Notes under the pieces: model-generated | The model's database searches: none | Told to the model about the DNA's origin: nothing | The model's input: the letters and a program-made list of their open reading frames with translations, nothing else | Shown: positions 1-7,394 of the stretch, piece after piece | Layout: each line of letters opens with the position of its first letter | Numbering within the stretch: the stretch's first letter is position 1 | Position numbers and translations under genes: made by a program | DNA from: Larix sibirica | Lineage: Eukaryota > Streptophyta > Pinopsida > Pinales > Pinaceae | Assembly: GCA_004151065.3 (NCBI GenBank) | Contig: NWUY0300048098.1 | Span: 9,419-19,522 of the forward strand | DNA length: 10,104 bases | Direction: 5' to 3'

Positions 1-132
1 GGGTTGTTTTCCCGCAATGAATCTGCCAAGATGGTAGTTTTTCGAACAACTTATTCCCAGAGTCAAGCTATGAATTGCCTGGTAAATCCAATCCTCGTTC
101 TATAGATTGGGAAATAATTTAAAGTAAAATCA
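1..132. other. Left flank: pre-insertion target DNA
   Basis: This is target DNA outside the LINE. On the minus strand, joined to the right flank across the duplication, it continues the frame that ends NNVTRFNP on the right side, reading on with two stops (TAA, TAG) and residues such as SIERGLDLPGNS and KLPSWQIHCGKTT. I do not recognise the protein. It may be an older decayed coding sequence or chance. Confidence 0.35.
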
Positions 133-154
133 CAGGATTGAATCTAGTTACGTT
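133..154. repeat. Left target-site duplication of the LINE (3' side of the element)
   Basis: This 22-base stretch, with core GGATTGAATCTAGTTACG, recurs without mismatch at 7373-7394. It sits directly beside the T run that is the element's A-tail on the minus strand. Preceding bases differ (A at 132, G at 7372), and following bases diverge after the shared TT. Length and position are typical of L1-type insertion. Confidence 0.93.
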
Positions 155-162
155 TTTTTTTT
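153..162 (-). other. Short A-tail of the LINE (T run on the plus strand)
   Basis: Ten Ts on the plus strand, equal to ten As at the element's 3' end on the minus strand, directly against the left target-site duplication. The first two overlap the duplication. This fixes the orientation of the insertion. Confidence 0.85.
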
Positions 163-410
163 GTAAATAAAAAACATTATATTACTACATGGAAATAAGA
201 TACATGTCGAGATTATAGCCACGTTGGGCTTGGAGTCCAAAACCAAAGTACCAAAGCCACTGTTTGAGCCATGATATTACAGAGAAAAAGAAACATGAAA
301 GACTCCCTATTCTACTTCCTTAGAATTTTATCTACTAGCCAATAAACAGTACCCATAAATAAACTTATGTTCCGAACTGACAAAAGACAAAATAACATAC
401 ATAGAGCCTA
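163..410 (-). other. 3' UTR of the LINE
   Basis: Between the ORF3 stop and the A-tract lie about 250 bases with stops in all minus-strand frames and no recognisable motif. There is no exact AATAAA near the end; an AATATAATG and a TTTTTTATTTAC stretch come just before the A-tract (minus strand). Plant L1 3' UTRs carry the signal recognised by the RT, but I cannot point to it here. Confidence 0.7.
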
Positions 411-1472
411 CTATCCATCCTGGGTGGTGTTTGGAGTCGATGGGATGACCGCTGCCACATCCGGAGCTGTGGTGTTCACATCCTTTTTTTGCTTCTGATC
501 CTCTCCTTGCTGAGCAACCGCAGCATGCCGAGACCCTCCTTGCTGATGGTTCTTGGTACTAGGGCTAGAATTCCCCTAATCCTCCAAACCAGGATACACA
601 AAAGTAAGACCTAGTCTTTTTGCAATGGCGTCAATTTTACAGTGCATCAGTCTGTTGTCCGCATTGTGTTCCTTCCATGCCCGGATAGGCTCTTCATATC
701 CTTGACGTTTGACATTGCCGCCCATGGAAACATGGGCCAAGAGGTTTTTAGTAACCCAGTATACCATGATCATTCTATCATATGTCGAGGCTCAACTTGC
801 GATGGTTCTAGGATCAATGACCCAGTCCTCCACTTCACTCTTAATATATTCAAATGGAATGGTTTGAACCTCCTTCCAGAGGTGTTCTTCAATTACTTCG
901 ATATCATCCCTTATAACCTCAGGAATACGCTCATAGAAAGAGGTGGCCGCAGATTGAGCCTAGATTTGAGCACGAGTAACCCTTCTACGGCTGCTTCCTT
1001 CCTCATGAACCTTACTTTTTCCTTTCAGGTTGGCTGAGGCAGAGCCATGCCCCGAAAGTATGCTACAATCACGCTTGGGCGCCATCAGAACCCTCATCGA
1101 GATGGGAAGCACACAATCGGAAGGTCGGACACTGGAAAACCACTCTCGGGAGGGAAAGTTGGGGAGATTAACAATCTGAACCCAGAGAAGAGAAAGATTA
1201 CAGTGGAATCCAAAGTAATCAGAATGCCAAAAGCCAGCCGGATATAAATCCTGATATGCTCTAATTTCTGAGGCAGGGTGGTAACTGTCCAAGCCCTGGA
1301 AAGGACTGCCCACATCCGGGAATGTACCTCCACCATTAAACCCCATTAAGCAAATCATGATGGTGAAAGGTTGGACACAGTGCGGCTTCAGTAACCAGTT
1401 CAAAAAATGAATGAGCCCGTACTCATCAATTCTCCTCATTATTGACCTAGACAAATTACACTCTCACTTCAT
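411..1472 (-). pseudogene. ORF3: unrecognised third reading frame of the LINE, downstream of RNase H
   Basis: I do not recognise this protein. The frame runs from an ATG at 1470-1472, which shares its A with the ORF2 TAA, to tandem TAG codons at 411-413 and 408-410: 353 codons with four internal stops (1464 TGA, 960 TAG, 792 TGA, 576 TAG) and no frameshift. A second in-frame ATG is at 1437-1439. The N-terminal part (to about residue 145) is aromatic-rich, with FPDVGSPFQGLDSYHP, PAGFWHSDYFGFHC and REWFSSVRPSD. A basic hinge near residues 150-170 has KGKSKVHEEGSSRRRVTRAQ. A helical, charged part follows (SFYERIPEVIRDDIEVIEEH; NRLMHCKIDAIAKRLGL; YPGLED). The tail from about 300 is polar (NHQQGGSRHAAVAQQGED). 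The stop at 576 lies after YPGLED and could come from TGG. Length, one frame and position suggest a real former coding region; no function can be given. A captured host fragment is the main alternative. Confidence 0.62.
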
Positions 1473-1474
1473 TA
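1470..1474 (-). promoter_or_regulatory. ORF2 stop / ORF3 start overlap (TAATG)
   Basis: On the minus strand the ORF2 TAA (1474-1472) shares its last A with an ATG (1472-1470) that is in the ORF3 frame. The same pentamer joins ORF1 and ORF2 in the insect LINE SART1, where termination-reinitiation has been reported (recalled knowledge). Here a TGA two codons later (1464-1466) now blocks the frame and is probably a later mutation. Confidence 0.6.
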
Positions 1475-2260
1475 ATACACAAAGTGTTGAGACATACTCG
1501 AAGTGACCTCCGGCTCACGCCTGCCAGCTTCCTCGGGCATGTGTTCACTACTCACCACCTGTTGGATTTTGCCATAATCTAAAGCGGCTAGCTGGAGGCA
1601 ATTGGGGGCCCACTCCCCATGCATGAAATCTGCTATGCAGCCAGATATGTTGATACCTCCCCTATCCGCTCCCAGATTGGCTAAATAATCCGCCACCTTA
1701 TTAGCCTCACGTCTAACGTGGCTGAAGGAAAGAAGACTGTGCTCCCTGAAAAGGCATCTTAAAGATTCAATCTGACCGAATAGCCTCCAACTGGACAAGA
1801 CTTGCTTGGTGGATTTCCTGTGAGCCAGGCCTTTTGCCACATGGATTAAAAATTTGGAATCCCCTTCGATCATTGCCGGGAACTAACCCGCCTCGATAAT
1901 TAGCTGGAGACCATGTATGAGATCGTCGAGCTCAACAAAGTTATTGGTATCATGGCCAATGTTGCCATAAAACACTTTCAAAATGGACCCTTCCACATTT
2001 CTGTAGATGCCACCATATCCAGCAATTTTGGGGTTCCCGTGAGATGCGCCATCAAAATTCATCTTATATTCATTCCGAAGTGGTGGAGACCAGACCTTCA
2101 GACTTGTAGATCTGCAGATTTTATCCATCCGTCTAAGACCATTCAGGTCATTATGACCCATCCCCCAACCGGTGGCAATGTGAGCTTCAACTTCAGAGAT
2201 ATCTTTATCCACATCCAACCATTGTCTACTTCTGATTGTTTCCGGGATGTTGCGAACCAA
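1475..2260 (-). other. Plant-type RNase H domain at the ORF2 C-terminus (RVT_3-like)
   Basis: RNase H degrades the RNA strand of RNA-DNA hybrids. The acidic active-site set is complete: Asp 2051-2053 in KMNFDGASHGNP, Glu 1931-1933 in NNFVELDDL, Asp 1859-1861 in MIEGDSKF, and Asp 1688-1690 in ANKVADYLANLGAD. The GASHGNPKIAGYGGIYRN opening and HVRREANKVADYLAN end are typical of the archaeal/plant-like RNase H acquired by plant L1 elements. One TAG at 1883-1885 splits it between the second and third acidic residues. A tail of about 55 residues beyond the last Asp region (ending SSMSQHFVY) leads to the TAA. This tail is longer than the RNase H fold needs, and its role is unknown. Confidence 0.9.
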
Positions 2261-2261
2261 C

Positions 2262-3208
2262 TTTCCCCAAACTATCTCTTCATGATGACTTTTGTTCCTG
2301 AATATTCACTCATTCCTTTCTTTCCAAATGTTCCAACACACCATTCCAGGAAACATTTGCCATACTAGGGCAAGAATTGGATTGCTGAAGGCTTGATCGT
2401 TCCATATTTGTAGAGTTTGGTCTGGTTGTCCACATATTCGATCACTTCTCCTAAAAATCATGGCACCTCTATCCCAAAGAGAGGAAGAGAAGACACACTC
2501 ATCCAGAAGGTGTGAAAGGGTTTCCTCGCTATTTTTACATAAGGGGCAACATGAAGGACCCAAAATACCTCTTTTCTTAAGGTTTTCTCCAATTAGAACT
2601 CTTTGTCATGTTACCAACCAACAAAAAATCATTTCCTTTGGCCAGGGGTTCATTTTCCAGAGTTTCTTCCACGTAGCTGCAGTCCTTTCCTCTCTGTTAA
2701 ATCTTAGGTCATAGGATTCCTTGATGCTAAAGATCCCTTGCTGTTTGTATCCCCACCTAAGTTTGTCTGGCCCTGTTTTTAGGCGAATGTATCTTTCTTG
2801 AAGCATGCCACCAAAATATCTGCAGTCCTCCTCCGTAGTAAGCCTATTCCACCACTATTCATCTAACCCGGATCTTTGGGTCCCCGTGGATTGATTATTC
2901 TAGTAGTGGCATACCTTGACTTTGCCCTCCGCCAAACTGACAACTCTAATAAGCAACCACCTTAGATCAGGCCCAATTTTGGGGAGTTGGTTCCATGAGT
3001 CATCCCAAAAGTTAGCCAGTTCTCCATCTCCAATTTCCCAGAAACTGTGATCCTGGACCAACTTACGACCCTTCTAAGCCTTCATCCATATATGAGATCC
3101 CATCTTCTCTTCATTATACCTAACCAGTTGGTTAGCCTGATGTTCTCTGGCATATTTGACTTGCCAAAGCTTCGCCCAGGGCTCCTGATTATGAGTACAC
3201 CATTTCCA
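2262..3208 (-). other. ORF2 linker and zf-RVT (zinc-binding) region
   Basis: The frame continues after TAG 3209 with WKWCTHNQEPWAKLW, then QDHSFWEIGDGELANFWDD, a pattern usual between RT and RNase H in plant L1 ORF2. From 2806 it reads RLKTGPDKLRWGYKQQGIFS and WPKEMIFCWLVT, followed by a zf-RVT core at about 2560-2500 with CCPLCKNSEETLSHLLDEC and then WNIWKERNE. Stops at 3074, 2900, 2855, 2606 and 2306 interrupt it without a frameshift. The TGA at 2306-2308 sits at NERIF of the family, so CGA-to-TGA is likely. The role of this region is unclear in the family; nucleic-acid binding is presumed. Confidence 0.82.
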
Positions 3209-4901
3209 CTAGATCTTGGACCCATGTAATTCGCTAACCACCTCTGGGTTGTTGAGACCGAGGCCCCCATGTTCATTAGGGCTACAAAGAACATCCCACT
3301 TGACCAACGAAAACTTTGATTTGGTTTCCCTGCCTCCCCATAGAATGTTGTGTTGGATTGCCTTGATTTCCTTAAGGATAGACTTAGGAGCCGCGAGCAA
3401 GGAGAAGAGGTAAATCGACATTGCTTGAAGAACAGAATTAACCAATGTGAGCCAGCTAGGGAGATTGAGAGGGTGAGTTGTCCACCTATTGAGTCTAGTG
3501 CACAAGCGTTCCAAGAGGTCTTGCCATGAAATCCTTTTAATGGTACCATCTGAGAGAGGGGCTCCCAAGTACTTGGATGGAAGAGAACCCTTGGAGAAGT
3601 TGAGGATACAGAGAATATTGCGCTGAGTAATACTGGGAGTATTTAAAAAGAAGACTTGTGATTTATCAGGATTTACTTTAAGCCCGAATGCCTTGGCGAA
3701 AATATTTAAGCTTTTTTTAAAGGCTCGGGCTTCTTGGACGGAAGGATGCCCCATTAACATCATGTCATCGAAAAATTGTTGGTGAGATTTTTTTGTCGTA
3801 CCCTCATGGAGATTCAAGCCTCTGATCTCACCGATAGCTACTTGACTATGAAGTAGCCTGCCAAGCCCTTCTGCCATTAAGATGAAGAGAAAGGGGGATA
3901 GAGGATCTCCCTGTCTGATACCGAGGGAAGACTGAAGAAGTCTGGTAGGAGAGCTATTTAGAAGAATGGAAAAAAATGGAGAGGAAACTAGGTTCATGAT
4001 CCATTCTATCCATTCCAGATAAAAACCATAAGCCTCCAGCATACCCCGCATATATTTCCAGCTTAACTTAACGTAGGCTTTAGCGATATCAAGTTTGATC
4101 AGCATACCTGGTTTCTTAGTGACCTTCAGGGAGTGAATGGTCTCCTTCCCTAGGATGATACCATCCAAAATCTATCTGCCCTCAATAAAGCCGGATTACT
4201 CGGGACTGATCAATATTGGTGATGATCTTATAGATAACATTACATAAGTAAATCTAGCGAAACTTACTCAACACTTCCGCTCCATTCTCCTTAGGAATTA
4301 GAGTGATGAAGGTTTCATTGAATGATTTCAGGATACCACAACATCTATGAGATTCTTCCACGATAGCCAAGACCTCCTGCTTAATCATGTCCCAGAAAAC
4401 ATGGAAAAAATTGGTGGTGAAACCATCCGGGTCCGGAGATTTTCCTAAAGCCATCTGTTGAACAACCTCTTCAACTTCCTGCATGGTGATGGGCTTATTC
4501 AGAATCTCATTATGCTCTCTTGTGATTAATTTGGGAGTGAGTCTAGTGATATGAGCAATATCAATACTTCTGTCTCTATGATCTTCCTTTAGGATGCCTT
4601 CAAAGTGATGAATCAACAAATACTCAATGTCGTTTCTAGACTCGACCTGGCTACCATCAGTTTTGTGTAGTTTGTGGATCTTCGATTTGTGGCGGTTCTG
4701 GATAATAGAATTATGGAAGAATTTTGTATTCTTGTCCCCTTCTTGAAGCCATTGATTTCTATATTTTTTCCTCCAAAAGATCTCTTCCTGTTTCTCCCGA
4801 TCTTCTAGTTGGTTTAATAGATGGAATTCTTGTTCTTTGAGCTCATCATCCCACCCTTCTTCCATGCCTTTCTTGTGTAAAAGCTCAATATCTTCCATCA
4901 A
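3209..4901 (-). other. Reverse transcriptase domain of ORF2 (with upstream linker)
   Basis: The RT copies element RNA into DNA at the nick. From 4901 the linker has the typical QWLQEGDKNTKFFH, then KSPDPDGFTTNFF and FITLIPKENGAEVLSKFR. After the lesion near 4215 come SGFIEGR, KLDIAKAY (motif A, catalytic Asp 4088-4090), GIRQGDPLSPFLF, and QFFDDMMLMG (motif C, Asp pair 3769-3764), then KSQVFF and a thumb region with LGAPL, INNPEV-like GLGLNNPEV and NILWGGRE. The three catalytic Asp residues are kept. Two changes stand out: motif C is FFDD where the family usually has a small residue before DD, and the conserved second Asp of motif A (4070-4072) is Val. The part between KIITNI and LISPE is shorter than in relatives. 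Confidence 0.92.
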
Positions 4902-4946
4902 CTTCTTTTTATCTTGAAAGATGTTCCCAAAGTTGTCTTTATTCTA

Positions 4947-5825
4947 GGATGGGATCTTGGCTTTGAGAGCCTTCAGTTTTTGTTGAAACTGATACATCCG
5001 AGTTCCCCTGGGGGGGACCAATTCCTGCCACCACTGCCCCACCATCTCTTTGAAATCCTTGTGCTCCAACCAAAATTGCTCGAATTTAAATGGTTTGAAT
5101 AAAGAAGCATTGGACCATTCCCATTGGAGGCTAGTGGGCCAATGGTCAAAGCCTGAAGAAGGAAGGAAACTGGCGTGGGACTCCCCCCCATCTTTGACAA
5201 GATCCTCGGTTTCCAGGAATCTGTCGATTCTAGAAGCCACCAGATGAGTGCGTCCACGCTTGTTGTTCCAGGTGAACATTCCCTTACCCGTCTCAATGTC
5301 AATGAGGGGGATATGGATGAGGAAGTCCCTGAAGGCTTCTTGGTATTTATCCAGAGCCCTCCTTCCCCCTTTCTTTTCTTCGAGGGAAGAAATCATATTG
5401 AAATCTCCCCCAATGATCCATGATCTAGTGGAAGCCTAGACTTTTAGCCAAGATAGGTACTAAAGTAAGGAAGATTTCTAGGGGAAGGCACTCGGGCCAT
5501 AGATATTCACCACACGCCCTGAGACCCCAGAAACGCGGTCCGTAAAACTAGCACTTAGAGAAAAGCGATTATCCCACCATGTAGTGAGAATCAGGGAATT
5601 CAACTTCCATAAAACGGCCATGCCTCCAACCATGCCAAGAGCATCAATAGCCATGAGATCACTACATCTACAAATTTTCTGCTTTACTTTCTCCATTGTT
5701 TCTGAACTACACTTTGTTTCCTGAAGGAAAAGAATATTTGGTTTTTCCTGCTTTATCTTCCTTGCTAATGTCTTTATTTTCCTGGGGTGGTTGCAACCCT
5801 GAATATTCCATGATATTATCTTCAT
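4947..5825 (-). other. AP-like endonuclease (EEP) domain of ORF2
   Basis: This domain cuts the target strand to start target-primed reverse transcription. Visible motifs, counting from the ATG: Asn7 in SWNIQG, Glu36 in FLQETK, Tyr109 in VNIYGP, Asp at 5403-5405 in IIGGDFN, SRIDRF, and Asp-His at 5147-5142 in SGFDHWP. These are the magnesium-binding and catalytic positions of the exonuclease-endonuclease-phosphatase family. The Ser normally before the final Asp-His (SDH) is Phe here, a single C-to-T change from TCT/TCC-type codons. Three TAG codons (5478, 5460, 5436) break the stretch between VNIYGP and GGDFN, while the frame stays the same. The catalytic residues other than the Ser are all kept. 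Confidence 0.9.
5822..5825 (-). promoter_or_regulatory. ORF1 stop / ORF2 start overlap (ATGA)
   Basis: On the minus strand the ORF2 ATG (5825-5823) overlaps the ORF1 TGA (5824-5822). The ATG gives the conserved endonuclease start MKIISWNIQG, so this start is well supported. Such overlaps allow a terminating ribosome to restart on the next ORF; in this element that is inference. Confidence 0.8.
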
Positions 5826-6448
5826 TGGGTAACCTTATTGACTTCTGAGAAAGCTGCCAAGCTCGTGGGATACTGGCTAGAATAAATTAATTTGACTCCT
5901 ATATCTGCAATCCTTTGTTTATTTGTCTTCCTGCTTCTCTTCAAGTCTTCCTCTGGAGATTTCCTTTTGCTTCCCTTCTGAGGATCTATTGCAATCCCGA
6001 ATTGTCTGGATGCTTTTGTTTTGATAATGGCTTCTTGGAGGATTTCCATTTTCTTTCGTGAGACATATCCTTTTCCTTTTTTCTCACATTATTTCTCGAT
6101 TTCATCGAGATTGAGCTCCCCCAGTTCCATTTCCTCATCTCCGTACTCCTCCATTACCACTAGTTGGTCATCAGAAGCTTTGCTACATTCAACATCATTT
6201 TCAAAACCCTCCTGCTTCTTGGCTTTTTCCTTGCTCTTGTCCCCTCTAGCCTCCTCCGTCTCCGTTGATTCTCTCAGGATCTGGAAAGGGTTATTGGTTT
6301 CCATCCCCTTTCCTTTGTTCTCCTTAACCATATTATGCTGCCCCGTTGGTCTATTACTTTGCTTATTCCTTACCTATGTAAACCCCTCCTTGTTTGCTTC
6401 CCCTTCGAGGCCTTTCTTTAGTGGGGGAGGAGGTTGCTTTAGCTGAGG

Positions 6449-6490
6449 GCAGTTCTGGCTCAGGTGCTCATATTCATGACATTGTCAACA
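6449..6490 (-). other. CCHC zinc knuckle of ORF1, interrupted by a TGA
   Basis: The spacing is C-x2-C-x4-H-x4-C: Cys 6488-6490, Cys 6479-6481, then HEYEHLSQNC ending with Cys at 6449-6451. It is the nucleic-acid-binding knuckle expected after DUF4283. The second position inside the first C-x2-C is a TGA (6485-6487); family members usually have a basic residue there, so a CGA-to-TGA change at a CpG is the likely origin. All four zinc ligands are kept. Confidence 0.85.
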
Positions 6491-6559
6491 CCGAAACGGA
6501 AGCTATTCATAGTCCAAAGGCTGTACCCATTCCTCGTCATCCCAGTTCATACTGATGGC

Positions 6560-6997
6560 CTCCGGTAATTATTTTGACAAGTCCATGTAGATGCATATAC
6601 GAGCACAAGTAGTATACCTTTGCTGCTTGGTCTGCTCCGCCACTTTAACAAATTCCCCGATAGTGTTGCCGATATCCTGTAGGGTTTCTAGATCCTAATA
6701 TTCACATGGAGACAAAAATAATTGGATCCATACTGGGGCCACAGTCACATCCTCAGTTTCAGGATTGAAGCGTTCTTTCCACGGTCTAAGGTATAGACCA
6801 ACTGAGAAGAAACAATAGGGTCCCCCTTCCAGAATCGTGTCTTGATCCTCGATGTTAAAGAATATGATGGTGAAAAAACCCTTGGCACCCAGTTGCAAGT
6901 CATAGTGCCCTTTAGGGTTCCAGGTCGTCTTGATCCATCTCACTAGGTCTCGTTCACGGGGCCAAAATCCAACAAATTTGTCTATTAGGGCATGTTC
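6560..6997 (-). other. DUF4283-like domain within ORF1
   Basis: Minus-strand residues include LIDKFVGFWPRERDLVRW, then WNPKGHYDLQLGAKGFF, EDQDTILEGGPYCFF, LYLRPWKERFNPE, APVWIQLFLSP, and after a TAG at 6695-6697 DLETLQDIGNTIGEFVKVAE. This order and spacing match DUF4283 domains that sit before a zinc knuckle in many plant retroelement ORF1 proteins (family knowledge recalled, not searched). The stop at 6695 sits where the family usually has Trp (TGG), so a single G-to-A change explains it. Confidence 0.82.
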
Positions 6998-7372
6998 TCA
7001 CCATTTTTTGATCTTCTCCTAGATCTTCTCAGATCGGATCTGCAGAGCCAGAATGTTCATGGATTTGGGTAGGTAGCCTCCCGACCCCATTCGCCATTTA
7101 GATTCGGGCTCGGCCACTAGTGTTTTGATGGAATCCTTACCAGCAGTCCCGCCATTAGAAGACGAGACCCCGAGGTCACCAATACCCATTTCTGGCCTCA
7201 AGGGGAAAGGGTCCCCACCTCGATCCACTGGATTGCTGACCCCGGCTAGCCTACTACAGCTTGGAAAGGCCCGCGGAAGCACTGAGAAATGCCACAGTTT
7301 GTCTTTGGAAGCTAGGGTTTCTCCTCCAGCTCCAGGCCTTTCCAAAACTAAAGACTAAAGTTTCCCCTATAG

Positions 7373-7394
7373 CAGGATTGAATCTAGTTACGTT
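7373..7394. repeat. Right target-site duplication of the LINE (5' side of the element)
   Basis: Perfect second copy of 133-154, lying just upstream of the element's 5' end on the minus strand. On the plus strand the inferred first nick is in ACGTT/ATTC. This is compatible with the loose T-rich preference of L1-type endonucleases, since two Ts could pair with the A-tail. The nick position is inference; the duplication is seen directly. Confidence 0.93.

Larger units (their letters stand above)
1472..5825 (-). pseudogene. LINE ORF2 remnant: endonuclease - reverse transcriptase - zf-RVT - RNase H polyprotein
   Basis: ORF2 nicks the target DNA, primes on it and copies the element RNA. It begins with ATG at 5823-5825 (MKIISWNIQG, the usual endonuclease N-terminus) and ends at TAA 1472-1474, roughly 1450 codons, a normal full length for a plant L1 ORF2 with RNase H. 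The first part (5825 to about 4215) and second part (about 4213 to 1472) are in different frames, joined at one lesion. Internal stops, by low coordinate: 5478, 5460, 5436, 4944, 4254, then 4196, 4172, 3209, 3074, 2900, 2855, 2606, 2306, 1883. Most are TAG. All five domains are present in family order, so the protein was once complete. It cannot be made now. The start overlaps the ORF1 stop as ATGA, and the stop overlaps a downstream ATG as TAATG. Confidence 0.93.
5822..7345 (-). pseudogene. LINE ORF1 remnant: DUF4283-like domain plus CCHC zinc knuckle (gag-like RNA-binding protein)
   Basis: ORF1 proteins of plant LINEs bind the element RNA and form the ribonucleoprotein that carries ORF2. 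One frame, about 507 codons, runs the whole length with eight internal stops (7019 TAG, 6998 TGA, 6695 TAG, 6569 TAA, 6503 TAG, 6485 TGA, 6374 TAG, 6089 TAA; low coordinates) and no frameshift. In order: a 110-residue N-terminal region; a DUF4283-like core at about 6997-6560 with FVGFWPRERDLVRW, GAKGFFTIIFF, GGPYCFF and APVWIQL; a CCHC knuckle at 6449-6490; an acidic stretch near 6090-6170; and a basic, possibly nuclear-targeting KRKSPEEDLKRSRK near the C-terminus. The start is uncertain: the frame is open from a TTG at 7345, but the first in-frame ATG is at 7187-7189. The terminal TGA at 5822-5824 overlaps the ORF2 ATG. The family call is firm; the copy is dead. Confidence 0.88.
155..7372 (-). 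mobile_element. Near full-length, decayed plant L1-type LINE retrotransposon with three ORF remnants
   Basis: This non-LTR retrotransposon is read on the minus strand. Seen directly: in order from its 5' end it holds an ORF1 with a DUF4283-like domain and CCHC knuckle, an ORF2 with endonuclease, reverse transcriptase, zf-RVT and RNase H, a third open frame, a UTR of about 250 bases, and a terminal A-tract that appears as T153-T162 on the plus strand. The 22-bp flanks 133-154 and 7373-7394 are identical, which is the signature of target-primed reverse transcription. No terminal repeats are seen, ruling out an LTR element. It is a dead copy: all three ORFs carry several in-frame stops and ORF2 has one frameshift. 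Leading bases are minus-strand CTATAGGGGAAACTTTAG; whether this is the true 5' end or a slight truncation cannot be decided from one copy. Edges may shift by 1-2 bases because T153-T154 belong to both the duplication and the T run. Confidence 0.93.

Noticed and set aside
642-1037. 131-codon plus-strand open frame
   Set aside because: It lies antisense to ORF3, which has a consistent frame over more than 1 kb, and it has no recognisable domain. It is treated as a shadow.
1094-1336. 80-codon minus-strand frame inside ORF3
   Set aside because: The competing ORF3 frame is longer and continues in the same frame on both sides; this one ends at both edges.
3082-3549. 155-codon minus-strand frame overlapping the RT
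   Set aside because: Out of frame with the reverse transcriptase, whose motifs continue through the same bases. It has no family features.
6021-6446. 141-codon plus-strand open frame rich in Ser, Phe and Leu
   Set aside because: It is the antisense of the acidic, Lys/Glu-rich part of ORF1; Glu and Lys codons read backwards give Phe, Leu and Ser. It only looks like a signal or membrane protein.
411-7345. Reading TAG as a sense codon (stop reassignment), suggested by the TAG excess
   Set aside because: TGA and TAA stops and a frameshift are also present, and many TAGs fit single transitions from Trp or Gln. Methylation-driven decay is simpler.
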